64,000 nucleotides of DNA from JAMZMI01 sp964353015 (GTDB lineage Bacteria; Bacteroidota; Bacteroidia; Cytophagales; Cyclobacteriaceae). Position 1 is the stretch's first letter. The number at the start of each line of letters is the position of its first letter. Below are positions 47,341-55,631 of this stretch, piece by piece. Both the position numbers and the translations under genes were made by a program. The notes below the pieces were generated by a model, which searched no databases, was not told the DNA's origin, and was given only the letters and a program-made list of their open reading frames with translations. The stretch is taken from contig CAYGUA010000002.1 of NCBI GenBank assembly GCA_964353015.1, positions 124,001 to 188,000 on the forward strand, in the 5' to 3' direction.

Positions 47341-49435
47341 GTCGCTAATTTTAATATTTCTCATTTCCCTAACTGGTCCTATTTGGGGTCAATCGCAAAG
47401 GGTAAATACATTATATTCTAGATCAGAAGAAAGAATAAATGAACTTTTGGCATTTAACCAAACTCCTGCTTACGAACATCTCGATATTCACATACCAAAC
47501 AATTTTCTGCTTTCAGGTGAAAGACTATTTCTCAGCTTATACTGCCTCCAAAAAGGCACAAATCAATTGTCATACCTTAGTAAGGTTGCATATATAGAAA
47601 TCATAGATGAAAATTTTCAGCCTATACTTCAGCAAAAAATAAGCCTTGAAAAAGGACGTGGGTCCGCGGATTTTTTCATATCTTCCAGTATTCCATCAGG
47701 GAGCTATAAGGTTGTTGCATATACTGAATGGATGAAAAATGGAGGGGTAAATAATTTTTACCAGAGTGATCTTTTTGTTGTGAATCCTTTCGTGCCTTGG
47801 TTGCGCACAGGGAGCTCCATAAATGACAGTTCAAGCGAAAAAAGTCAGTTGACTAATAAGGAACCCAAGCCTATACACTCGTACCAAATCACCATCAAAA
47901 AGGACAACTCAAAAATCTTCTTTGAAATAGAGAATCCCAGTCCTGAATCAAATTCAGAAAGTTTCCTCCTAATACACAATGAAGGCAGACTAAAGAACTT
48001 TTTACGTTTTAGAGCATATGAGAGCAATATCAGCCTATCTATTCCTCGAAAAGAACTGCCATCAGGACAGCTTATTGCTTCAGTAATTGACTTGCATGGG
48101 AAATTAAAAGGAGAAGGCTTCTTTTACCTACAACCTCAGCAAAAAGACACAATTGAAATACTGCTAGATAAAGAGGTGTTCAAACCCAGAGATAAAGTAT
48201 CTATCGAGCTATTTGGATTCAGCAATCTAAGCACGCTTTCAATCTCCGTTCAAAAACATGAATCTCAACACGATATAACGGACGATTTTAGCAAACTGAA
48301 CTTGTACACGAACCGAATATCACTTAGCGACACATCACAAAGAGACGACAATTCTCTATCCAAAGAATTATTTCCGAATTATAGTTGGGATTCCATTGAC
48401 CCCCAACCCATTAGCTATTTACCTGAATATCGAAAAGACCTGGTCATTGGTCAAGCACAAAGTTCCATAAATGGGGAATGGCTCAAAAATCATCCAGTGG
48501 AATTGAGTTCCTTGAATCATTTCTATCAAGCCAAAACCGACGATTGGGGTTTTTTTTACTTTGAATTGAACGATTATTCCTCATCTGGGAATTACAATAT
48601 TCGTATTCCAGGCCAATCTGTTGGAGATTACAAAATTCAGATATTCGATGACTTTTATTCAAACTATCACGGAGGAAACATACAATTCAGTCCATTTTGT
48701 CTAGACTCTTTGGATAGAGGTTTGATAGAAAGGCGAAGCTTGCAAGTCCAATTGGAAAACGCCTTCTTGGAGGCCAAAATTGATTCGCTTATTCGAAACA
48801 TCAAGCAACCCTTTTATGGCGAACCGCTGGTCACATATTACCTGGATGAATACACGCGCTTTGCTAAAATGGAAGATGTCCTAAGGGAGTATATTCCTCA
48901 AATTGCTGTCCGTAAGGACAAAGAAAAATACAGCTTTAGGCTTGTTGAGGTGTCTGAAAGTGTGTTTTTACCGCCCAATCCACTTATCATTGTTGATGGT
49001 CTACCTGTATCTGACCCTAATATAATCATTGGCTTAGATCCACTTAAAATTGAAAGAATTGAAATTATCAATAGGCGATATCATTATGGAATTTATACAT
49101 TCAACGGAATTATAAGCCTGTTCAGTTATAAAGGAGAGTTAAAACTCCTTGGACTTGATCAAGACCTTCATACCTTTAATGTGCAGGGACTTTCACCCAA
49201 AAAACAGTATTACCACCCAAATTATTCATCGGGTAATAAACTTGGAAGAATACCTGATTTCAGAAATCAATTATACTGGAATCCCATTTTCACTGTCAAT
49301 CAATATGCATCTCCACATATTGACTTTTACACCTCTGATGTTACCGGATTTTTCGATATTGATATAAGAGGACTTGATGAATTTGGGAATGTTTTAATTC
49401 TCAGGGAAAGGTTTGAAGTTAGCAGGCCACCATAG
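47333..49435 (+). CDS. Macroglobulin-like/TonB-plug-like partner protein
   Basis: The ATG at 47333 gives a signal peptide (LILIFLISLTGPIWGQ) and overlaps the DUF4249 stop by 8 bp; an upstream in-frame ATG at 47246 is less likely. The 700-residue protein opens with an MG2-like segment (LDIHIPNNFLLSGERLFLSL) and an IPSGSYKVVAYTEWMKNGG strand typical of macroglobulin-like domains. After several beta domains comes a plug-like part near 560-620 (PLIIVDGLPVSDPN and IERIEIINRRYHYG). It lacks a barrel. It probably works with the receptor and DUF4249 protein as one uptake or anchoring module. The exact function is unknown. Confidence 0.78.
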   Translation: MIRSLILIFLISLTGPIWGQSQRVNTLYSRSEERINELLAFNQTPAYEHLDIHIPNNFLLSGERLFLSLYCLQKGTNQLSYLSKVAYIEIIDENFQPILQQKISLEKGRGSADFFISSSIPSGSYKVVAYTEWMKNGGVNNFYQSDLFVVNPFVPWLRTGSSINDSSSEKSQLTNKEPKPIHSYQITIKKDNSKIFFEIENPSPESNSESFLLIHNEGRLKNFLRFRAYESNISLSIPRKELPSGQLIASVIDLHGKLKGEGFFYLQPQQKDTIEILLDKEVFKPRDKVSIELFGFSNLSTLSISVQKHESQHDITDDFSKLNLYTNRISLSDTSQRDDNSLSKELFPNYSWDSIDPQPISYLPEYRKDLVIGQAQSSINGEWLKNHPVELSSLNHFYQAKTDDWGFFYFELNDYSSSGNYNIRIPGQSVGDYKIQIFDDFYSNYHGGNIQFSPFCLDSLDRGLIERRSLQVQLENAFLEAKIDSLIRNIKQPFYGEPLVTYYLDEYTRFAKMEDVLREYIPQIAVRKDKEKYSFRLVEVSESVFLPPNPLIIVDGLPVSDPNIIIGLDPLKIERIEIINRRYHYGIYTFNGIISLFSYKGELKLLGLDQDLHTFNVQGLSPKKQYYHPNYSSGNKLGRIPDFRNQLYWNPIFTVNQYASPHIDFYTSDVTGFFDIDIRGLDEFGNVLILRERFEVSRPP

Positions 49436-49616
49436 ACTTCAATCCTTCTAAAGTAAAGGTGGAAAATATCCTCTACGCACATTATTAGAAATATCTTGTC
49501 TATCTGAGTTTGGAAAGTCAACATCCACTATTCAATCAATTTAAATACTCGTTGTTGTGTAAATTGTAAGATTATGACTAATTTTACACGTGTAATTTTT
49601 TATTATATATAAACTC
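49436..49616. promoter_or_regulatory. Intergenic promoter region before the sulfatase operon
   Basis: This 181-bp non-coding region carries the palindrome at 49584 and a T/A-rich stretch close to the GTG start. No other feature was seen. Confidence 0.6.
49584..49595. promoter_or_regulatory. Operator palindrome TTACACGTGTAA
   Basis: Identical to the site at 28393, and followed by the same AATTTT...ATTATATAT sequence (with a 2-bp longer T tract). It lies only 21 bp before the GTG start of the sulfatase, so the promoter must be very close to the coding sequence. Confidence 0.75.
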
Positions 49617-51023
49617 GTGATTAGACACTCTTTTTTTACCATTTTCTTAATCGCCACTACGTTGCTCAAGGCACAAAGCAGAGAACAACCCAATATTTTA
49701 TTCATTTTCGTAGATGATATGGGGTACTATGATTTGAGTTCGTATGGAGCCACAGAAGTCCAAACAACTCAAATTGATAAACTCGCTAAAGAGGGTGTTC
49801 GATTCACTGATTACTACGCAGCAGCCCCAATATGTAGCCCCTCACGTGCAGGTTTACTTACTGGTTGTTATCCCCGTCGGGTAGGAAATGCCACCTGGGT
49901 ACATCGCCCTGACTCAAAATCAGGACTAAATCCTAATGAATACACCATTGCAGAACTCTTCAAAGAAAACGGATACGCAACCGCATGTATTGGTAAATGG
50001 CACCTCGGATCTTCAGAATCCTCATTGCCTCAAAATCATGGTTTTGATCATCACTATGGTCTGCTCCATAATCTCGACGCTTATGAAACCGTGCATTTTG
50101 ATAAAGAAGGCGGAACACCCATAATCAGAAATGGAGAGGTGATTGAACGTCCCGCTGATCCGGCAAAAGTTGCCAAATTATATACCGATGAGGCCATCGA
50201 CTGGATAGATACGAGGGTGAAAAAGAAACAACCGAAACCCTTCTTTCTATATCTCCCTCATACGACACTCCATACCCCACTTGGTGTTAGCGAAGAATTC
50301 AAGGGTACATCTAAATTGGGCGAATACGGCGATGCTATTCACGAACTGGACTATCATGTAGGACGGCTCATGGCTAAACTAAAGGAATTGAACATTGAGG
50401 ACAATACAATTGTAGTTTATGCTTCAGACAATGGTCGTGGGCCTGGAAGAAATGATAATCAACCTTTACGAGGATACAAGCTCACCACATATGAAGCAGG
50501 GTTACGGGTACCTTGTATCATCTGGGGTCCGAGCCAGAACATTCCTGCAGGTAAGGAAATAAATGAACTCACCCACGCCATGGATTGGTTTCCCACCCTT
50601 GCCTCATTTGCCGGAATAAAAATTAAAAATGATGTAGTTATAGATGGTAGAGATTTGACGGATCTTATTGTTGGCAATGCTTCCGAAATAAAATATTCGT
50701 CCAGCGATTTAGCTATAAACGCCGATGTGACACTTAGAAGATCCTGGGATCCTGCTTTTGAGTGGAGTGAAAACATCAGCCGAGAAGAATACCTCAATGC
50801 TTTCTTCTACCATGGAAGTCAAGGGGCACTTTCCGCCGTAAGGTCAGGAAAATGGAAACTTTTTCTAAATCCAATTTATACTTTATACAATCTCGAAGAA
50901 GATCCAAGCGAACAGCAGGCAGTAAGGAATTCGGAAATCACATCCAAGTTGCGGGGAATGGCGGTTCTATTTCAGGAAGAAATGAGACGAGACGCTAGAC
51001 CAGCAGGTGACATTGCTGATTGA
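49617..51023 (+). CDS. Sulfatase (arylsulfatase-like, S1)
   Basis: A 468-residue exported sulfatase starting with GTG (no nearby ATG fits a signal peptide; MIRHSFFTIFLIATTLLKAQ is a good one). Motifs: NILFIFVDDMGYYDLSSYGA, C-S-P-S-R with Cys at residue 73 then AGLLTGCYP, IGKWHLGS, a TTLHTPLGVSEEFKG loop and VVYASDNGRGPGRNDNQPLRG as the second metal cluster. It is closest in layout to arylsulfatase-A/N-acetylgalactosamine-sulfatase-like enzymes. It heads the third plus operon. Because the operator and promoter lie so close, the mRNA may have almost no leader. Confidence 0.92.
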   Translation: MIRHSFFTIFLIATTLLKAQSREQPNILFIFVDDMGYYDLSSYGATEVQTTQIDKLAKEGVRFTDYYAAAPICSPSRAGLLTGCYPRRVGNATWVHRPDSKSGLNPNEYTIAELFKENGYATACIGKWHLGSSESSLPQNHGFDHHYGLLHNLDAYETVHFDKEGGTPIIRNGEVIERPADPAKVAKLYTDEAIDWIDTRVKKKQPKPFFLYLPHTTLHTPLGVSEEFKGTSKLGEYGDAIHELDYHVGRLMAKLKELNIEDNTIVVYASDNGRGPGRNDNQPLRGYKLTTYEAGLRVPCIIWGPSQNIPAGKEINELTHAMDWFPTLASFAGIKIKNDVVIDGRDLTDLIVGNASEIKYSSSDLAINADVTLRRSWDPAFEWSENISREEYLNAFFYHGSQGALSAVRSGKWKLFLNPIYTLYNLEEDPSEQQAVRNSEITSKLRGMAVLFQEEMRRDARPAGDIAD

Positions 51024-51082
51024 AATGGTGAGAATTAGAATAAATAATCGAATAGATTAAAAATTGAAATAATAAATCGAAC

Positions 51083-52594
51083 ATGAAAAAAAGTATCCTT
51101 TTAGTCTTAAGCATTTTCATACTAACAATTAGTTGTAAACATATAAATGCACAATCCAAACCCAATATTGTGGTCATACTTGCAGATGACCTTGGGTACG
51201 CAAGTGCCAATTGCTATGGGGCGCCAAAGTCCATGATCCGAACACCACATATTGATCGACTCGCTCAAGAAGGTATGCGATTTACAGATGCAAATACCCC
51301 AGGGTCAGTTTGTTCTCCTACGCGATACGCGCTTCTGACGGGTCAATATGCCTGGCGAGGACCTCTAAAGTACGGCGTTTTAAATCCACCAGAAGGTGCA
51401 TTGCTAATCGCTGATGAAATCAAAACGCTTCCATCCTATTTGCAAGACCAGGGCTATCAAACTGCTCAAGTCGGTAAATGGCATCTTGGATATACAAGAT
51501 TGGAAAACGTTGAGGACCTCTCCGCTCAACCTTTAACTCCTGGTGCCAACACGGTTGGATTCGACTATCACTTCGGGCTGCCCAACAACATCGATTGGCT
51601 ACCAAAAGTCTACATTGAAAATGAGCAGATATATGGTTTGCGCTCCAAAGGAAAATCACCATATGGCAAGAGTTCATATAAAAATCAACCCTATCATGGT
51701 TACGATGCTCCTCAAAGAAATATAACTAAGGTCATGGATGACATTACGGACAAATCAAGAGAGTGGATTTTTAAGTCAGTAAGGGAAAATCCAGAAAAAC
51801 CATTCTTCCTGTATTTTGCTCCTGTTGCTGTACACAACCCCATTACGCCGGGAGAACGCCTAAGAGGAAGTAGTGGATGCGGTGCTTACTGTGATTACAT
51901 ACATGATCTAGACTATTCTGTTGGAGAAATAATCAATGCACTGGCCTATTCCAATGTTTTGGAAGAGACAATTATAATTTTCACAAGTGATAATGGAGGT
52001 GATATAGGACAGCAGGAAGAGATCCAGTCGCGTGATACGGGATTTAAAAACAATGGTGAATTTAAGGGTGATAAGCATACAATTTGGGAAGGCGGCTTTA
52101 GAGTGCCTTTCATTGTTCGCTGGCCCGGAAAAATAGAAGCTGGAACTGTATCAGATCGAACAATCAACGTAGTGGATATTTTCGCGACCATTCAGGAAAT
52201 GGTAAGTGGAGAGGTGATGTCACCACTGGTAGCGGGAGCAGACAGTTTCAGTTTTTACGACGAGTTGATTGGCCAAAGAAACGAAGCGTCCGTTCGACCG
52301 ACGATGGTAGTCAATAGCGTGAGCGGTACCATGGCGCTCAGAAAAGGACCATGGAAATACATAGAAGGTATTGCTGCAAAGGAGATAAATGATGGAATAA
52401 GAAATTACTATGCGGGAGAGTTCAAAGAACAATTATACAACCTGCAAGATGACATTTCAGAATCCAATGACCTTTTGCAAAGTCAACCAAATGAAGTAGA
52501 AGATTTGAAGAACACACTTGAGCAAATACGTTCACTAGGATCTGAACGTCTGGCAGCAGAATCCTTGTCTAAAAGTAAAAAACGGAAAAGATAG
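51083..52594 (+). CDS. Sulfatase (S1) with CSPTR signature
   Basis: A 503-residue secreted sulfatase with a leader reading MKKSILLVLSIFILTISC, so probably a lipoprotein. The metal motif is NIVVILADDLGYASANCYGA. The activation site is C-S-P-T-R with Cys at residue 77 (Thr instead of the common Ser; tolerated in the family) then YALLTGQYAW. VGKWHLGY and IIIFTSDNGGDIGQQEE are also present. The C-terminus is Lys/Arg-rich. It closely resembles the sulfatase at 55632 (same VCSPTRYALLTG and GAPKS/GASKE segments), suggesting duplication. It lies 59 bp after the previous sulfatase. Confidence 0.92.
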   Translation: MKKSILLVLSIFILTISCKHINAQSKPNIVVILADDLGYASANCYGAPKSMIRTPHIDRLAQEGMRFTDANTPGSVCSPTRYALLTGQYAWRGPLKYGVLNPPEGALLIADEIKTLPSYLQDQGYQTAQVGKWHLGYTRLENVEDLSAQPLTPGANTVGFDYHFGLPNNIDWLPKVYIENEQIYGLRSKGKSPYGKSSYKNQPYHGYDAPQRNITKVMDDITDKSREWIFKSVRENPEKPFFLYFAPVAVHNPITPGERLRGSSGCGAYCDYIHDLDYSVGEIINALAYSNVLEETIIIFTSDNGGDIGQQEEIQSRDTGFKNNGEFKGDKHTIWEGGFRVPFIVRWPGKIEAGTVSDRTINVVDIFATIQEMVSGEVMSPLVAGADSFSFYDELIGQRNEASVRPTMVVNSVSGTMALRKGPWKYIEGIAAKEINDGIRNYYAGEFKEQLYNLQDDISESNDLLQSQPNEVEDLKNTLEQIRSLGSERLAAESLSKSKKRKR

Positions 52595-52596
52595 TC

Positions 52597-52602
52597 AGGA
52601 GA
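52597..52602 (+). promoter_or_regulatory. Shine-Dalgarno-like AGGAGA before sulfatase 52607
   Basis: AGGAGA lies 4 bp upstream of the ATG at 52607, a good ribosome-binding site in a genome where most starts here lack one. It sits in the 12-bp gap between two sulfatase genes. Confidence 0.5.
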
Positions 52603-52606
52603 ACAC

Positions 52607-54145
52607 ATGAAGGGATTTATTGGCCTATTTATAATCTTAATTGGACAAGCACTTTATGGGCAAGTTATACGCCCTAATGTTCTTTTAATAGTAGCTGATG
52701 ACTTGAGTTATGAGAGCCTCGGATATGCTGCAGGTGTTGCTCCTAATGTCACACCCAATATCGATCAGCTTGCTAAAGAAAGCGTTTCATTTGGAAAAGC
52801 ATTCTCTTTAGTCTCGGTTTGTCAGCCTTCCCGACAATCGATGCTCACGGGACTTATTCCACATCATTATGGGTCAACTGGGTTCTTTCCCATGGCGAAA
52901 GGAACAGTTACGCTTCCTGGCTTACTTCGAGAAAACGGCTATTTGACAGGAGTGGTGCACAAGATAAATCACATGGCTCCTGTCGAAGACTTTAATTGGA
53001 ATTACACACACACAGAACTCGGAGCAGAAGGGCCGGAAGGAGTAATTGGAAGAGACCCTATTGCTATTGCAAAAGTGTTTGAAAACTTGGTTGCCAAAGC
53101 TGAAGAAGACGAAAAACCTTTCTTCATGGTGGTCAATTCAGCTGACCCTCACAGACCTTTCCATGGTAGTTACAATCGCTCAGAGGGAAAATATAAGCCA
53201 AGAGAACCTTCACGAGTTTATCAACCAGATGAGGTTAACGTGCCTCCGGCCTTACCCGATTTGCCTGAAATAAGAATAGACCTTGCGCAATACGCATCTT
53301 CCATCAGGAGGCTTGACGATACAGTTGGGGAATGTCTTAAGGTTCTTGAAAAGTCCAATAAGACTTCATCGACATTGGTGATTTTTGTTTCCGATAATGG
53401 GATGCCACTACCGTTCGGAAAGTTTGATGCTTACATTGGCAGCAATCACTCCCCTCTCTTAGTTAGGTGGCCACAACAACTCAAAGAACCAAGAGTTGAT
53501 AATGAACACCTTATCTCTTTAATGGATATCACGCCGACCATTCTAGATTTAGCCAATCTGCCTGTTCCGCCTAATTTGGACGGACAATCTTTCGCACCTC
53601 TACTATTTGAGATAAATGATACGGCCTGGAGAGAATCCATTGTTTTTTTGAGAAATCAAGACATCTATTATGTGGGGTCTCTGAAAAAGAGAGCTGATAA
53701 AAATCTTGAAGCGTATTTAAAAAAATTGCATTCGTCAGGTTGGATTACAAGAATGGATCATCCTAGTCCTGGAACACTATCACGCACTAAAGAGATAAGA
53801 ACTTATTACGACGGCAGATATGGATATATCTTCAACGATTGTTACGATCCAAATGCACTAACTGTGGATGAGCTTGGTCTAATCGTTCCTTATGACGATA
53901 GGACTTCTAAGGCGATGAAAGCTGCAAGTAAGGATGATCCTGCAATAAAAGAAAGGTACGACTTCTTTCTACTCCGGAGTGCTGAGGAGCTCTACGACTG
54001 GTCTGTTGACCCGGGAAGTACAAACAATCTTGTCAACGATAATAATTATACTGATTTGCTTAATAAATCAAGACTTGCGCTTTTGGATTGGATGAAAAAC
54101 GCAGATGATCCCTTGACCAAAAAATACGAAGAAACCATAAAATAA
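52607..54145 (+). CDS. Sulfatase (S1, heparan N-sulfatase-like) with CQPSR signature
   Basis: A 512-residue exported sulfatase (signal ending LIGQALYGQ). Metal motif VLLIVADDLSYESLGYAAGV, activation site C-Q-P-S-R with Cys at residue 72 followed by QSMLTGLIPHHYG, and FFMVVNSADPHRPFHGSY and VIFVSDNGMPLPFGKF for the substrate and metal clusters. The arrangement resembles sulfamidase/heparan N-sulfatase-like members of S1, but substrate is inferred only from layout. It lies 12 bp after the sulfatase at 51083 and 105 bp before the ManD-like gene. Confidence 0.92.
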   Translation: MKGFIGLFIILIGQALYGQVIRPNVLLIVADDLSYESLGYAAGVAPNVTPNIDQLAKESVSFGKAFSLVSVCQPSRQSMLTGLIPHHYGSTGFFPMAKGTVTLPGLLRENGYLTGVVHKINHMAPVEDFNWNYTHTELGAEGPEGVIGRDPIAIAKVFENLVAKAEEDEKPFFMVVNSADPHRPFHGSYNRSEGKYKPREPSRVYQPDEVNVPPALPDLPEIRIDLAQYASSIRRLDDTVGECLKVLEKSNKTSSTLVIFVSDNGMPLPFGKFDAYIGSNHSPLLVRWPQQLKEPRVDNEHLISLMDITPTILDLANLPVPPNLDGQSFAPLLFEINDTAWRESIVFLRNQDIYYVGSLKKRADKNLEAYLKKLHSSGWITRMDHPSPGTLSRTKEIRTYYDGRYGYIFNDCYDPNALTVDELGLIVPYDDRTSKAMKAASKDDPAIKERYDFFLLRSAEELYDWSVDPGSTNNLVNDNNYTDLLNKSRLALLDWMKNADDPLTKKYEETIK

Positions 54146-54250
54146 ACGCTTCAGCATTTGAGGCCAAAATAACGTGTGCTGAGAGGCTTCAGTTAAGCTT
54201 TTCTCCTAAAAAAAGCATGCCAAGCGATCTAGAAACCCAATTAAACCACC

Positions 54251-55612
54251 ATGAAAACAATGAATCGCCGAAATGCAATTAGAAATGTTGGCCTTGGTAC
54301 AATAGCCGGCACATTTGGGTTACTACCAAACACGAGTGAGGCCAGACCAGATGAGCGTATTAAAGGATGGAATTCAAACGCAATACCTAATCTGAAAATC
54401 ACCCGGGTTAGATCCATTGTCACAGCACCATTCGACATTAATCTGGTTATAGTAAAAGTTGAAACCAATCAAGCAGGTCTTTATGGTGTAGGCTGTGCCA
54501 CCTTTACGCAGCGGGCGCATACAGTAGCCGCCGAAATTGACACGTATCTCAACGAATTTTGCAAAGGAAAAAACCCCGCCAATATAGAGGATATGTGGCA
54601 AATGACTTACCAAAGTTCGTATTGGAGAAATGGCCCTGTATTGAACAATGCATTGAGTGGCCTTGATCAGGCACTTTGGGACATCAAAGGCAAAGTAGCT
54701 GGTCTACCTCTTTATGACCTGTTAGGTGGAAAAGCCAGGTTCGCTGTAGACACCTATACACATGCATCTGGTGATAGTCCGGAAGAAGTGATGGATGATA
54801 TACAGAAATACATAGAAGAAGGCTATCGGAATATACGGATTCAATTGGGTGGTTATGGATCCACTCATTTGGCCCAGAACCCGGCTTACAAAAATGCTGG
54901 TTTCGGCCACCCTTCTGACAAAACAATCGACCCTCAAGCCTACAAGAGAGGAACAATTTCCATCTTCAAAATGGCGCGTGATCGTTTTGGTGATTCCATA
55001 GAGCTTTTGCATGACATGCACGAACGCCTTCAACCTATTGAAGCAATCGATATGATAAAGAAAGTGGAAGAATTCAGACCGTTCTTTATAGAAGATCCGC
55101 TATCACCGGAGAACATGGGCTGGTTCGAGCAATTAAGAGAACAAACGAGTGTTCCAATCGCAATGGGGGAATTATTGAATAACCCACATGAATGGATTGA
55201 ACCAATCAGCAATAGAATGTTTGATTTTATCAGAATTCACATCTCACAAATTGGTGGTATAACACCGGCCATGAAAGTTGCCCGCTTGGGTGAATGGTTT
55301 AATGTGCGTACCGCATGGCACGGGCCTCCCGACACCTCCCCTATTGGACATACCGCTAATGCACATATAGACTTAGCAGTATGGAATTTTGGGATTCAGG
55401 AAGCTGCATGGAACATTAGAAACCCGAGAGAAGAATGGCTTGAGTTATTTCCAGGCACACCACGTGTGGAAAAAGGCTATATGTATGTCAATGAAGCTCC
55501 TGGATTGGGTATTGATATTAATGAGAAACTAGCCAAAAAGTTCCCTGCAGTCAAGTATAACTATGATTGGACTCAAGTACGTACTCAAGATGGTACACCA
55601 GTTCGCCCTTAA
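54251..55612 (+). CDS. ManD-like mannonate dehydratase (enolase superfamily) with Tat-type signal
   Basis: A 453-residue protein of the enolase superfamily, ManD/RspA group. The N-terminus (MNRRNAIRNVGLGTIAGTFG) looks like a twin-arginine signal, unusual for this enzyme. Residues typical of the family: LGGKARFAVDTYTHASGD, then NIRIQLGGYG, LHDMHERLQPIEA (Asp/His), PFFIEDPLSPENMGWF (Glu), IAMGELLNNPHEWIEP (Glu), RIHISQIGGI and WHGPPDTSPIGH. It would dehydrate a sugar acid such as D-mannonate to KDG, or a related acid. UxaC in the same locus is cytoplasmic, so if this protein is truly exported the two cannot be consecutive in one compartment. It is 105 bp after the sulfatase. Confidence 0.88.
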   Translation: MKTMNRRNAIRNVGLGTIAGTFGLLPNTSEARPDERIKGWNSNAIPNLKITRVRSIVTAPFDINLVIVKVETNQAGLYGVGCATFTQRAHTVAAEIDTYLNEFCKGKNPANIEDMWQMTYQSSYWRNGPVLNNALSGLDQALWDIKGKVAGLPLYDLLGGKARFAVDTYTHASGDSPEEVMDDIQKYIEEGYRNIRIQLGGYGSTHLAQNPAYKNAGFGHPSDKTIDPQAYKRGTISIFKMARDRFGDSIELLHDMHERLQPIEAIDMIKKVEEFRPFFIEDPLSPENMGWFEQLREQTSVPIAMGELLNNPHEWIEPISNRMFDFIRIHISQIGGITPAMKVARLGEWFNVRTAWHGPPDTSPIGHTANAHIDLAVWNFGIQEAAWNIRNPREEWLELFPGTPRVEKGYMYVNEAPGLGIDINEKLAKKFPAVKYNYDWTQVRTQDGTPVRP

Positions 55613-55631
55613 CGAATATCCTCCCAAAGCC

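Noticed and set aside
54146..54250. Promoter or terminator before the ManD-like gene
   Set aside because: Only weak inverted repeats (TCAGCA...TGCTGA) and no -7 element or operator; the gene may simply be co-transcribed.
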